Origin: Suillus spraguei
Lineage: Eukaryota; Basidiomycota; Agaricomycetes; Boletales; Suillaceae
Reading direction: 5' to 3'
DNA length: 64,000 nt
NCBI GenBank assembly: GCA_016800925.1
Contig: JABCPU010000016.1
Span: 62,001-126,000 of the forward strand
The translations under genes were made by a program, and so were the position numbers. Shown here in pieces: positions 45,051 through 56,666 of this stretch. The stretch's first letter is position 1, and each line of letters begins with the position of its first letter. The notes under the pieces were generated by a model. It saw only the letters and a list, made by a program, of their open reading frames with translations, had not been told where the DNA came from and searched no databases.

Positions 45051-47036
45051 TGGTCGACTGGACACTGGTTTAGAACCAATTGGAGATGCTCTATACCATG
45101 ATTCAGGTGAGAGGCCGTCTTGCTCGTTATGTATTTGGCAGATCGTGCGTGGCCCGCATCTGTGTCTCGAGCAATCTCGCAGTCTACAAGGGACTACAGT
45201 TAGCATTCCATCAGCAAAAGTGACCAACGTTACTGACATCAGACAGTTCACCGTCCTGATTGTCGCATATACAATAGCGGTATTCAGCATGAAGGAAGGT
45301 TGTACATTTCAAATAGGTGGGAAAGAGATATTTACAAGATGGTTAGTAGATGTGCATGAATGGGCAGTAAACTTTCACTTATCAAAAAAATTTATCTCCG
45401 GTCAGGAGCTCATCCCACGATGTCTAAATTTTCTTCACCGCCTAGCATTCGACCGACCTAGGATGCTCTGATCTCCACTGATAATGTAGGTGATTCATGT
45501 AATAATCCATAAACCGATGATCGGTTTTTGAATGGTGTCCAAAAGTTTCGATGAATTTTACAATCACAGTATCGCCCCAGATTGCAGATAAATCAGATGA
45601 TAGGCCATTAGTAGTTGCTTTCCAGAGTCTCCTCGAGTGAGCATTGATGCCTATGTAAATGCCAGGAGGAGACCTGAATATTCTTTCCATAGAGAGTAAG
45701 GAGCATGAAACGGATACGAACTTATAACTCACATTCAATCCCGGAATATTGGCTTTCTGAGCTACCAGGCATGATGATACGATGAAACAAAATGACTAGC
45801 GTCGGGAACGGGTTGACAATGAGTACTGGAGGTGGCCACCACTCTATTACGTAGCGAGGCACCAGGGAGGAAATAGAGTTAAAGTCTTTGAGCGAACAGC
45901 AAGCGTGGCATTCGAATGATTCGAACTTGCTTGAACGTTGAACGACCGTTCACTCAGTACACCTCGGCGACGTGTGACTATTCTTTCGTTTTCCCTCTTC
46001 CATTGCGCTGTCGCGTAATCCAGCACCTCGCCGACACTTCAAACTTCTTACGTCCTCCCTGATGACTCAAGGGGCAAAAATTAACCAAGAGGCGGTCCGA
46101 CCCACCCTCGCAGCTTCCGAATCCCCTTTCTCTTAGGCCAAAGCCCTCTAAAGCCCCATCGAGGCAGGGGCTATGCTTCACTCAGCATTTCTCGGGAGAG
46201 AACAAGCGGTTAAGGTTCGAGTCATGCTGCACATTTTATGTGATTGATGATTGTTCGGCACGATAGATGGCATGGTTACCTAGGCGCCGATAAAGATGGC
46301 CAACTATAGGGAAGAGCCTGTGGGGACGATGACAACGACAGTCAGCAGCGAAAGTGGGGTTGAAGGGGACATGTCTGTGACATTATGGTCGGTATTTATC
46401 ACCAGCTTGAAGCCGAGCTACTTATTTAGCACCAGGGTAATGGCAAATGCAAACACCTGTGCACATAAAAGCCAAACGATTCTACACGACTCATCTGAAT
46501 GGGATCGGGGACCGTCGACCGTCCTGCTGAACCCCCGGATAGGGGGTGCTTTAATAGGACCCACCTTTTGATCTCGATCTGTGCCTATCTCTATGCAAGA
46601 CACGGGCTAGTCATGATGCGGATTATGTTGCGGGTTACTCACTCTCGGCGTCTCGCTCATGCTCAGTTTAAGAAATTTGCGTATTGATTTCCCCCTGACA
46701 TGCGAGCAAAATTCTCGTCTAGTACCTTGATTAAATTCTGGTGATAGGGGGCACACGTGGGCGATAACGAGGACGACTGGTGTGACAACAGTTGACCCTG
46801 GAATCAGAAACAGGAAATACGATGGATGATCTGTACTTGCGGCACCTATGGCTTGTACATTGTTCGCTTAGTTGCGGTGGTACCGCTTATCCGAACCGAG
46901 TTGTTCTCGACAATAGGAAAAATGCCTCGCCAACTTCTCTCATTCGTAAACGTAAGTATTGTCCATGGTGTTGAAACGTAAACTAAGGTCCGTATGTGCC
47001 AGAATGGATGGTCGTGCAGGTTGAAAGGTACTGGAA
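45051..47036. other. Intergenic, no gene recognised
   Basis: About 2 kb without a supported gene on either strand. Short frames (45037-45471, 46296-46571) have no domains or splice partners. Confidence 0.45.
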
Positions 47037-48049
47037 CTAAAATGAATAATACAGGGGAAAAGGCGATCGCGGTATAGACGGAGGAGAACTGGATCTTCTG
47101 GGAGTTGCAGGCATCATGTTCCTAGAGAAGCCGTTTGTGGAAATATGTACGAAAATGGAATATGCGAGTGAACTACTACCAAGTAGCCACACTACCGTAT
47201 CTAATGCTGAATAGCACGCAGGCAAAAGCGAGACCACATATGAGCGAGATGTTTCTAGACCCGCGATTCGAATTCAAGTGTTTCGAATCTAGACATCGAT
47301 CAGCCATGACGATAAACAGAAAACCAAGTAGAGCGCTTACCAGGGGAATGGGATATTAAGGGGAGAGTGAGCTTCATGTTCCGAGGATGTAGTTTCGATT
47401 GCGACACAAACTCGCGGTGCCGGATAAGCTCTAGGGCGAGTTGGAGTGTGCATAATATCTCATCATCCGAGGGGCCTTCGGAAGGCCTTTCAGTGATGGG
47501 AATAATGCAAAGCTCATCTTCCAGCTTCCATCCCTTCGTCTTTGAAGGAGCGATGCAACATTCAAACTGTCGCAAGACCTTCAAAACCAAATCATCAATC
47601 TCCTTGGCGCCGGCACGCGACGCTGCCATCGCCTCTATTTCACGCGTATAAGGCGAGGGTGAGGTAGTTGACAGATACGTTACGGCAATGTGACGCAAGT
47701 GAAATATGAAGTACGGCGGCGGATCAGAGTCGGTCATTGGGGAACGGATTTTGGCATCGTCGCATGCATCAGAATCCCACCGATCGCGCGCCCGAGCGAT
47801 CTCTGGACGCTGGTGCCCTCCAATTTTCGTGCACCAACAACCGCCAGTGACCTTTACTTCAGGCCAGTCTGACACGTTTTGACCATAAACGTGAAAATTA
47901 TAGGTTTTGCAACTATCACAAAGGTCGACGAGGGCGCTCTGTAAGCTGTGGTTGAGCGACTCGAGTAAAGAGGCGGAAAGGGTGAGATGCAGGTCGGTCA
48001 GGATACGAAAGCGGATCTCGGTGGGCAATGCGAGAGGTAGACACGACAT
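47037..48049 (-). CDS. Conserved-looking hypothetical protein with C-terminal membrane segment
   Basis: Two exons (47341-48049 and 47037-47200) joined across a GTAAGC...ATTAG intron give 290 residues. It starts MSCLPLALPTEIRFRILTDL, an F-box-like opening (LPxEI...IL) that may be an incomplete F-box, followed by helix-prone leucine-rich sequence, a Cys-containing patch (GGCWCTKIGGH), and a DPPPYFIFHLRHIAVTYLST segment. The second exon provides a hydrophobic stretch (TVVWLLGSSSLAYSIFVHI) and a Ser/Pro-rich basic tail. The open frame extends 93 codons upstream of this ATG, but that part is compositionally different and was not included. I do not recognise the family. Its start lies 757 bp from the divergently transcribed methylisocitrate lyase gene. 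Confidence 0.55.
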
Positions 48050-48806
48050 TGTAGTGAATTCTGGAGATACATATGCAAGGATAGCATGTATGAGCGTCAA
48101 TCGAGTGACTTGCAAGCGAGTGGAAGGGGACTCCATGGGAGATAAAATCTTGCAAGTGGGTGAATATAAATCCAGGGGAACGATTATGTTTGCGAGTTGA
48201 AATGCGATGTCCGGTGTGCGGATATGAAGCCTCGAGGAAGGGACATATATTTGAATCAACGGAAAACAAATAACCAACGAAAGCATCATATCTCCTTCGA
48301 CATCGTGGAAGCGCCTTCCATGCGTCACTTACATGCGAAGTTCCCACCTAGCTTCGGCGTTTTGAATTAGACGCATAATGTGCCAGTCAGGGGGAGAGCA
48401 AGGAGGAACCACTTGTAAGATCATACTTCGGGCGAAGACAAAGATCAGCAACTACTACCTCAAATGATTGCTTCTCTATCAAACTGTCTCTATCATCATG
48501 GAGGAGACCTGACGACCACAATGAACCAAAAGACTTGGAAAAAGCCCTAATAACACTTTTGGGGCGCTTCTCAACCGATTTTTCTACATTGGCATGACGA
48601 GTCATGCATAGCCAGGTGAACTAGCTTCCGTTATAGCAAGTCGGTTGTCTGATGAGATGATATCCAAGAATAACTTTGGCCGCAACAAGCCGCCGCAGCA
48701 CTGGACCGAAACATCCCCATTCATAACCCTAACCTCAATCTAGGTTTTGGCCTCCCGAACAACGCGCAATACCAGGTGTTCTCATCTCACGACACCATCC
48801 GTTACA
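48050..48806. promoter_or_regulatory. Divergent intergenic region upstream of the lyase gene
   Basis: Contains the promoters of the hypothetical gene (minus) and the methylisocitrate lyase gene (plus). The minus-strand frame extending to 48328 and the one at 48387-48605 have no supporting features. Confidence 0.4.
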
Positions 48807-50976
48807 ATGATTCTCCTTCGTCCACCGACAGCCAGGGTACCTAGGCTTTGGACCCTGACACGTCCGATGTCTTCGGTTCCTACCCTGCCACTTCACCCCC
48901 CATCATTAGCCGAGCAAAGTGCTGCCTTCGATGCTCGCGTTCAAGATGTCTCCGCTTTCTTTTCTTCACCTCGGTTTGCTTCTATCACCCGTCCCTATAC
49001 CGCTTATGATGTAGCGCTGAAGCAGGGTTCCGCTCCTGTTCTTTCCCTGCCTTCGACACTCCTGGCTAACAAGCTCTTCGCCTTGTTCAGTGAGGCAGCT
49101 TCCAAGGGTCAACCTGTGCCTACCATGGGTGCTATTGATCCCGTTCAAATGACCCAAATGGCAAGGCACCAACAAGTCGTATATGTCTCTGGTTGGGCCG
49201 CAAGTTCACTACTAACTACGGGCAATAACGAAGTTGGTCCTGATTTCGGGTAATGACGTACTGGATCATGTGTATGTTGGCTCTCTTCTCATCTATATCG
49301 TGTCAGAGATTACCCTTATACAACCGTACCAAACCAAGTTCACCGTCTTTTCCGTGCGCAGCAACTTCACGACCGGAAGCATTACGATGAACGTATGTCC
49401 GCATTGCTCGAAAAGCGTGCAGAAATTTCATACGTCGACTATTTACGCCCAATTATCGCTGATGGTGATACTGGGTAAAGACCGTGCCTTACTTAGTCCT
49501 CATATGTAACTCACACCATATTAGCCACGGAGGAACCTCTGCTGTCATGAAACTCACCAAACTCTTTGCCGAGTCAGGTGCCTCAGCTATACATTTCGAG
49601 GACCAACTTCACGGCGGAAAGAAATGTGGACACCTTGCAGGGAAGGTCCTTGTTCCCCCAAGCACACACGTATCCCGGCTTGTTGCGGCCCGTTTTCAAC
49701 TTGACATGCTTCTATCTCCGATGTTGCTCATTGGCCGCACTGATGCTGAAAGTGGCAAGCTCCTTTCTACCAGTATTGATCCTGTTGATCATCCGTAAGT
49801 CCTAATTTTAGAACCTGGTGTCGGCCTGAAACACGTCACCTTAGATATATCCTCGGTACTACGACGCAAGGAAAGCCCCTTAGTGAAGCTCTCGCACGAG
49901 CTTCAAGCAGTGCGGATGCAGCTAGAATTGAGAGTGAATGGGATTCACTGAACGAGTTGATCACTTTCGATCAAGGCACGTATTCATCAGCGTTTTCTGT
50001 TCGCCACATTGAGCATGCGGCATAGCCGTCGAACGAGCGTTATTGTCTAGCAGTAGCTCGAACCCACGCGGCGTGTTTGAACAGTACAAGAAGGCAGTGA
50101 CCGGTAAATCAAACTTTGAAGCACGTCAGATTGCTCGGGAGGCTGTCGGCCAGGATATCAACTGGAACTGGGACCGTGAGTACAGTTGTTAATGCTTCCA
50201 GATTTTTACTCATTTTTGTAGTCCCCCGCACACCCGAGGGCTTCTATCGAACTACTGGTGGCCTTCAGGCAGCCATTGACCGTGCCCTTGTGTATGCACC
50301 ATACGCAGACCTGCTATGGCTAGAAACCGGCAAGCCAGACTTAGCGGAGGCCAGAGCCTTTGCGAGAAAGATACGGGAGAAATACCCCGGCAAATGGTTT
50401 GTATACAATCTGAGCCCCAGCTTCAATTGGTCGCAGGCAGGATTTAACGGTACGTCACCCCCCAATAACAGTGTTCTTTGTCTGAATGCACGCACGAACG
50501 GCTTGAACAGACGCAGATCTCAAGAACTTTATATGGGAACTCGGAAAGGAGGGGTGCGATATAAAACATTTCACTTCAAATGCGACTGCCTCATTGATGA
50601 ACCTAGATTTGTTTTACAACTAATTTCTCTAGCTGGCCTGCACAGTAATGCTGCTGCTACTGGTGCGTTTCGTCATGAATATTAACACCCTACCGCTTAC
50701 TTGATGTCCACCCAGCCGAGCTCGCTGCACGGTTCAAGGATGACGGTATGCTTGCTTATGTGGATCTTGTACAACGCAAGGAGAAGGAAATCGGCTGCGA
50801 TGTTCTCACCCATCAAAAGTGGTTTGTGTCCTTTTTAAATCTCGCTCCCGATGTGTTGTCAACGTTTACGATACAGGAGCGGTGCCAACTACCTTGATTC
50901 GATAATCCAGACTGTATCTGCGGGATCGTCAAGCACGTCTGCTATTGGGAAGGACTCGACGGAACATGGTTTTTGA
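48807..50976 (+). CDS. mclA: Mitochondrial 2-methylisocitrate lyase (isocitrate lyase family)
   Basis: Ten exons (48807-49249, 49307-49474, 49525-49794, 49845-49975, 50026-50175, 50222-50449, 50511-50553, 50607-50662, 50716-50821, 50877-50976) give 564 residues. The N-terminus [20 protein letters not shown] is an Arg/Ser-rich presequence, pointing to mitochondria. Core motifs: YVSGWAASS, the active-site loop [17 protein letters not shown] with catalytic Cys, [29 protein letters not shown] and YNLSPSFNW. The [11 protein letters not shown] version and the presequence favour 2-methylisocitrate lyase over glyoxysomal isocitrate lyase; it cleaves 2-methylisocitrate to pyruvate and succinate in propionyl-CoA detoxification. 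No peroxisomal SKL tail (ends TEHGF). The intron at 49976-50025 starts with GC. Specificity is inferred. Confidence 0.85.
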
Positions 50977-52775
50977 TCCTTGACGGTAGAGTACGGGCAT
51001 ACCTGTAGCATGACTGAAAGGGACTATTACATCTAGTTTCAATCGCATACATGCTGTTTGTGGATGACCTCGACCGTTTCCGGCTTGATGCTTTCAGGAA
51101 TTCCGTCGGTCGCAGCTCATCAATAACGATTGCTATCAGTCGCTCAAGAGGGCTAGCTGACGAATATAATATATTTCAGTGTCGCTCAATTCATCACAAG
51201 ATCACAGTGCATATCCGCCTATGCTATCAGATGGCGACAGCATCAAAGTTGGCTCTGCATTAGATGAACAATCGGGTTTACCTGAGTCCACATGGTCAGG
51301 TGAGCTTCTGGTATCCTATTTTCTGGCGTAACTGTCACACCGGCGGCAGCTGATCTCCTTACATCGCTCCAGCTTGCTAAGCTGCTCCATAACTACCTCG
51401 CTTCACCCCGATGGACCTGTTCGTACCCGACTAACTACCTAAGTCGGAGGATCTAGAATAGGATACCTGCACCGGAAGCTTGGTATAGAGAAGATTGTCT
51501 AATATGATTTGAGTCAGTCCCTGCAACGTCCAAAAATACCCTCTGGAGTTCACTTTCCAAACCTACTCATCATGTATCCTAAGAAGTCAGGGAATTAACT
51601 GTGAGTTTCGCTAGGCTACTGTGAGGCAGAAAGATATACCAACTGGATTTATGAAAGAAGTCGCCAAACACAGAAAGATGCCTCTACTTGCGGCACTTGC
51701 ATATGATAACCCCACACCTGCCCCAAAGCATCAGGAGTGATCTTCTATTACATGTCAAATTAATGTTGTTCATGCTTGAAGAGTTCACGCGGGGTGCAAG
51801 CCCGACTCGGAGTCGCTGATATCTTGGCCGCGACTTTGTACCAAGTACACGTCCGTTCGACACCGGTACGCTCTGACGAATATTCCAGACAAATGCCGCA
51901 GCATGCTTGAAAAATCAAAATGCCGTGAATCGATACTACTAACCTGAATTTCCACAGTCCAATGCAATGTCGAAATTCGCAAAGAACCGGTACACGTAAA
52001 AGGACGACTCAGGCGTGAAGCATCGAGGGACATCAAGAAGCGGCCGACCCTGCCCTTATACAATGAAGACCATCGGAACGACTGAGTCGGAAGACCGATG
52101 CCGTCTACTTAGTCGCAGGTTATACATATTTTCCCGAGCTCTTGCAATAAATCCTGTTGGAGTTGAGATGGAGAACGGTACCTCTCTGAGATCATGTGGT
52201 GTACCTATCAATTCAGTGCGTGCCCCCTCAGATATTAATATTTGTTGCTGATGCTGACCGGTCGATTTGATGGTTGCTACAAGGACGTTTATAAGAAAGA
52301 TGTGCTCACGCAGGCAAGCCATGTCGGACTGCCTTGAGCTTGAGCGCTTGCAGAAATGTATTCCCCCTGAGCTTTGCAATTGGTGACAAAGTGAATTTCA
52401 AGGCAGCGGATTGGAAATATTGAATTCTGGAGTATGACCAGTCATCAACATGAAAGTCATCGTGTGACCGTTAATCTGCTGATCGGGCTTGCACCTGCTA
52501 CAAGCCATCACGGATCAATCGATCATGGATGCTTGCATGTAATGTAAATGTACGATTCTTGCCTCCATGCATTGCATAACATGTATCTATGTCGAGTCCG
52601 TGATTTTATCCAGTTGTATGCAATGAAAGCAATAATAATCTGATATAGTAATGAAGCAAAGCGACGATATATAGTATAAAAATGTGACATTGACGGGAAA
52701 GCAAAAAGTAAGAGGGGTGACGCAACGACGGCAACAGTGAAACCAAAGGTAAACCCTACCTGCCAAAAACGAAGA
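50977..52775. other. Intergenic, no gene recognised
   Basis: 1.8 kb containing 3' flanks of two convergent genes. Frames at 51051-51263 (plus) and 51785-52063 (minus) were checked and have no domain. Confidence 0.45.
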
Positions 52776-55700
52776 TTAATCTTGGTCAAGTGTTTGATAA
52801 GGATAAGACAAGTTCGGATATGGTCGAGGCGAGGCGGATACTAGCTCATACTGTGCCGATTCAAAACTGCCATCTACTTTTGAATGACGAAGAGGGGTAG
52901 ACTGCAGGGAGAGAGCAGGAGACGCAGAACCTGAAGGTGGTAGAGGTGAAGACGTCTGCGAGTGTGTCCTAGACGGGAGGGCAACGTCTTGAAATGAGGT
53001 CGAAAGATTCGACGAGGCTCCCATTTTAGATCGCCCAACAGACCTTCGCTCAAAAATGCCACTGCCTGTTCGGATGTGATTTGAAGGCAAAAATTGTTCA
53101 GCAAGTTTCGGGGTTGGGGGTATCTCGGCATCCAAGACGCTCGGCCTCCGAGGCTTTATGGTCTCGTTAGACACAGGTCTTTCAGTTTCTCGTCTTGGTT
53201 CTGAAGGAGCACTAGATGAGGCTGTGGAACCTGATACTGATTTCCAGGTCTTGAGAATCGATTTACGAACGCTCGTCTTCTCCGACGAAGGAATTGTCGG
53301 AGACGACGATCGCGTGGGTGTTCGTGGCATAGTCGTAACAGGAATAGGAGGCAATCCTCTTTGCAGCGGTTGGGGCGGTCCGAGCTGATCATGCAGTGAT
53401 GGAGTAGGTGGTGCAGATCCGTGGAACGAAACTCGTCCAGCATTTAACATGGGAGATTGCTGAACTGATACCGATGTAGACTTGCTTCTACGCCAAAGTT
53501 TCTTGAAGGTCTTGACGCTGACGAGAGGAGTGGAGGTTTTTGCAGTCGCAGCATCCATTGGAAAACTCGCTGAGTCAGCAGAGAATCGGCTGGAGGGTGT
53601 GGTAGAAGCAACAGAACCCTCATCTACAGATGACAAAGATGGCCTGGATTCAATAGGAATACTGGTGAATTGCCCAGTTGCAGGATCCCAATACGTCGGG
53701 GTGGGGTGTGCCTCTGACTCGAAATAGGAGGGGTATCGCCCAAAAGGATCAGGAGACAATGGTATGGGGGAGTCAGCAGCCGTGTCCGATAGGTTTCCAA
53801 ACGAAGGGGGCAAGGGTGTTGGGTACATAGATGACTCCAAATCTCGTTTGCGAATCTTGGTCTCTGTGGAGAGAGCATTGGGTGATGAAGACCGCGAGGG
53901 TGGAGCAAATGATTTTGGGGCACCTGTCGACACACCATTGACAGCAAGCAGAGGTGGTGACGGAGTGAGATTTAGAGGCCGATGTGATTGAAAGCTTGGA
54001 GATTGCGATAACTTATTAGTGATAGATGAGTAGGAGACAGCAGGCCACGATTTTTCGCTTGTATCAATGCGATCTATGGAGTTTCTAGTGGGGCTTTATT
54101 AAGCTGAAAAACTATTGACAGCTATAATTGAACTCACCCTGTCGCCCGAATGTCACGTGTACGATCAATTGATAATTTCGAAGTTCCTCCTGCATGAAGT
54201 GCAAGTAGTGACTTCGTGCGAGCATGAGTTATCGTAATATCTTGATCCAAGTTATCCAACTTGATGTATCTCGGAGAAAACTGTGCCAAAGTCTAATTTC
54301 CTAGATGTCAGAATCACGGGATGAGTATATGTATTACCGACATACCCGTTCAATCTCGTCGAGTTTGGCTCTCATGATATACTGGCTTCTACGTTGATCA
54401 TTCGGATCATTCTCATCGTACTACAAAAAGACTTCAGTGGCAAGGCATAGGACAGATAGCGGAAACGCACATCTTCGTCTTCATCTCCTAGATCTAAACC
54501 AAGATTGAGGTCCTCGAAAACTGCACCGCCGCGCTTTTCTTCAGGACTCCGTGACCGCATATATTCTTGGTCCATGTCCAGGGAGAGTCCACCATCGTCA
54601 CCTGTCTCATCCGCGACCGGCGTCCCTCTCGAACTTGAATGTGCATAAGACAGACTCACACTGTCGTCTCCACTAGAGGGTGATAGTAATGGACTCGATC
54701 CAGTATGCAGAACAAGACTATTTCTTGTCTCACTGGGAGCAAGGACTAAAGGAGGGGGAAGTGACTTCTTAACACTCCCTACGGGGGATGACGACAGTGG
54801 CTGCGAGTTCGGTGAAGATGGTATCGACAAGTTCAACGCAGGCTTTGACATCCTACGCATGATATCCCAAACCTCTTCCGCATCATCCATCTCATCTGCC
54901 GCTTGTTCCTGTTCAGGCATGGCAGTAATCGAAGATACATCCAACGCAAGCTCGACTACATTTGGATTGACCTCGGGCAGATTGCCCTGCGATTTGGCGT
55001 GTATCTCAGCCCAGGTGTCTGCATCAGTGCCGAAGACGTCCACCAGAGGATCATGATGACAGGCATTAGTCTCGTATGTTGTTATGTCCTTGTCGACTTC
55101 TTCGTCCGTGGGTGTCAGGGGAGTGTACCCGCTAGTGCCACCTTCCTCCTTTATTGTGTCTTCAATTACATCGCCTGTGTAATCTGTCAGGGGAGTATAC
55201 TCGCTAGTGCCACCTTCCTCCCTTGTTGTGTCTTCAATTGCATCGTCTGTGTAATCTGCCAGGGGGGCATACCCACTAGTGCCGCCTTCTTCCCTTGTTG
55301 TATCTTCAATTGCATCGTCCGTGTAATCTGTCAGGGAAGTATACCCGCCAGTGCCGCCTTCCTCCCTTGTCGTGTCTTCTTCAATTACTTCGTCAGTAGA
55401 ATCCGACAGGGGAGGATACCCGCCAGCGCCGCCTTCCTCTCTTGAAGACAGTGACGCAGTAAAGCTGTGCACAGAGCTTGCATTCTGCATTCTTTCCACT
55501 AGTCTTAGATCGAACGGCATACGCTTCCCATCTCCTTCCGTACGTGGCTGCGAATGTGCTCGATTACTTTGACGACTCTCGGCACGTTTAGCATGGGTCA
55601 TTCGACGGCCACGCAACCATGGCTCGTACCACGCTGCCCTCCGTCGATCAATATCAAACTCCACTTTCGCAAGTATAGGTATTATAGAGGGTGAATTAAG

Positions 55701-56666
55701 ACCTGGAAGGTCAACGCCATGTATTTCGTTATCAGAAGAACGGGAAGTATTGGGGGTATCTGGTTCCGAGTGTGTCAGTGATGAAGATGATAGAGGGGTA
55801 GATTTAGAGTGAGACCGATGATCGGATACTGAAGACGCGGTAGATGAAGGAGTAATTGGGTATGTGACAGGTTGCGGTTGCGGCGTTTCCGTCCGCATAG
55901 GGGTAACCAAAGGGCGCAAGTTGGACTGGCCCGGTGGATCTAGTCCTAGACCCAGACCAAAAGAATTACAGCCTGGTCCCCGCGAAAGTGCGAGAGATTC
56001 TTCACGCTCAGCTTTCAGAACTCGACCCCAGATATGCTTCCAGATTTCTTCGGAGATGCGCGGACCTGGTTCTTCTGCATCCTCATTTCCTGGAGTAGGG
56101 GTCGCATAAGGCATTGGACTGTTCTGGCGGCTCTGTGGGGAAGTTGTAATAAGGTAAAGGATGAGGCCAATTGTGCTAGGTAATGCATATTCTTTGGCGA
56201 TTGCATTAAGTTGCGCATTTAGCGAGGGCTGCAGAGAGACAAGGGTACCGCGTCGGAACTGTGTGTGATATCCTGATGCATTAGGAGGAAGCGCAGGCTC
56301 CAACGGGTCAGACGCATCGAAGTCGTGAAGGAGGTGAAGAGGTGGTATGACATGGAGCAGGAACTTGGACTGAGATGAAGACGCAAATGATCCAACATTA
56401 TAGGTAGGTGCGGTAGATGGTGTCGTCGCGCGCCAAGGAAGATCAACGTGGCTTATAGTGGGAGATACACCAGTAAAAGAACCAGATAAGTATGGAGATG
56501 AAGAATTAGGCCCTGCAGGAGAAGGCATAGAGACTCCCAGGGCATTAGCTATCTTCGCAAGCCGATACGGGGGTAAAGGTGCACGAGGCGCAGACCACTG
56601 CCCCGGCTGAAGACTATGTGGATTTCCAGAGACATGAGAACGTTCTGTGGGCACGACTTTTGACAT
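52776..56666 (-). CDS. Large Ser/Pro-rich protein with internal repeats, function unknown
   Basis: Four exons (54471-56666, 54346-54420, 54138-54292, 52776-54093) join in phase to 1247 residues. The start MSKVVPTERSHVSGNPHSLQ is the first ATG in the exon. Residues about 20-190 look structured (PPYRLAKIANALGVSMPSP; KFLLHVIPPLHLLHDFD; GYHTQFRRGTLVSLQPSLNA; YALPSTIGLILYLI), as in an uncharacterised agaric family. Another conserved-looking stretch is KVEFDIDRRRAAWYEPWLRG. Residues about 407-517 are five 24-25-residue repeats. The middle exons encode YDENDPNDQRRSQYIMRAK and RYIKLDNLDQDITITHART, a coiled-coil-prone part. The rest is Ser/Pro/Thr-rich with many SP sites. No enzyme motif, membrane segment or signal peptide. 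Probably a cytoplasmic scaffold or phosphoprotein; this is inference. Confidence 0.7.
55114..55446 (-). repeat. In-frame 72-bp tandem repeat
   Basis: Five units start at about 55114, 55186, 55258, 55330 and 55405; four are 72 bp long and one is 75 bp. Each encodes a version of EEGGTSGYTPLTDYTDD followed by an acidic linker. The units differ by several substitutions each. Because 72 is divisible by three, the opposite strand is also open here (54903-55445), which is a shadow and not a gene. Confidence 0.8.

Noticed and set aside
48050..48328. 93-codon N-terminal extension of the hypothetical gene at 47037-48049
   Set aside because: Composition differs from the rest, and the internal ATG at 48049 is followed directly by the F-box-like LPTEIRFRIL segment.
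54903..55445. 180-codon plus-strand frame over the 72-bp repeats
   Set aside because: The repeat length is a multiple of three, so both strands stay open. The minus strand is the spliced, conserved gene.
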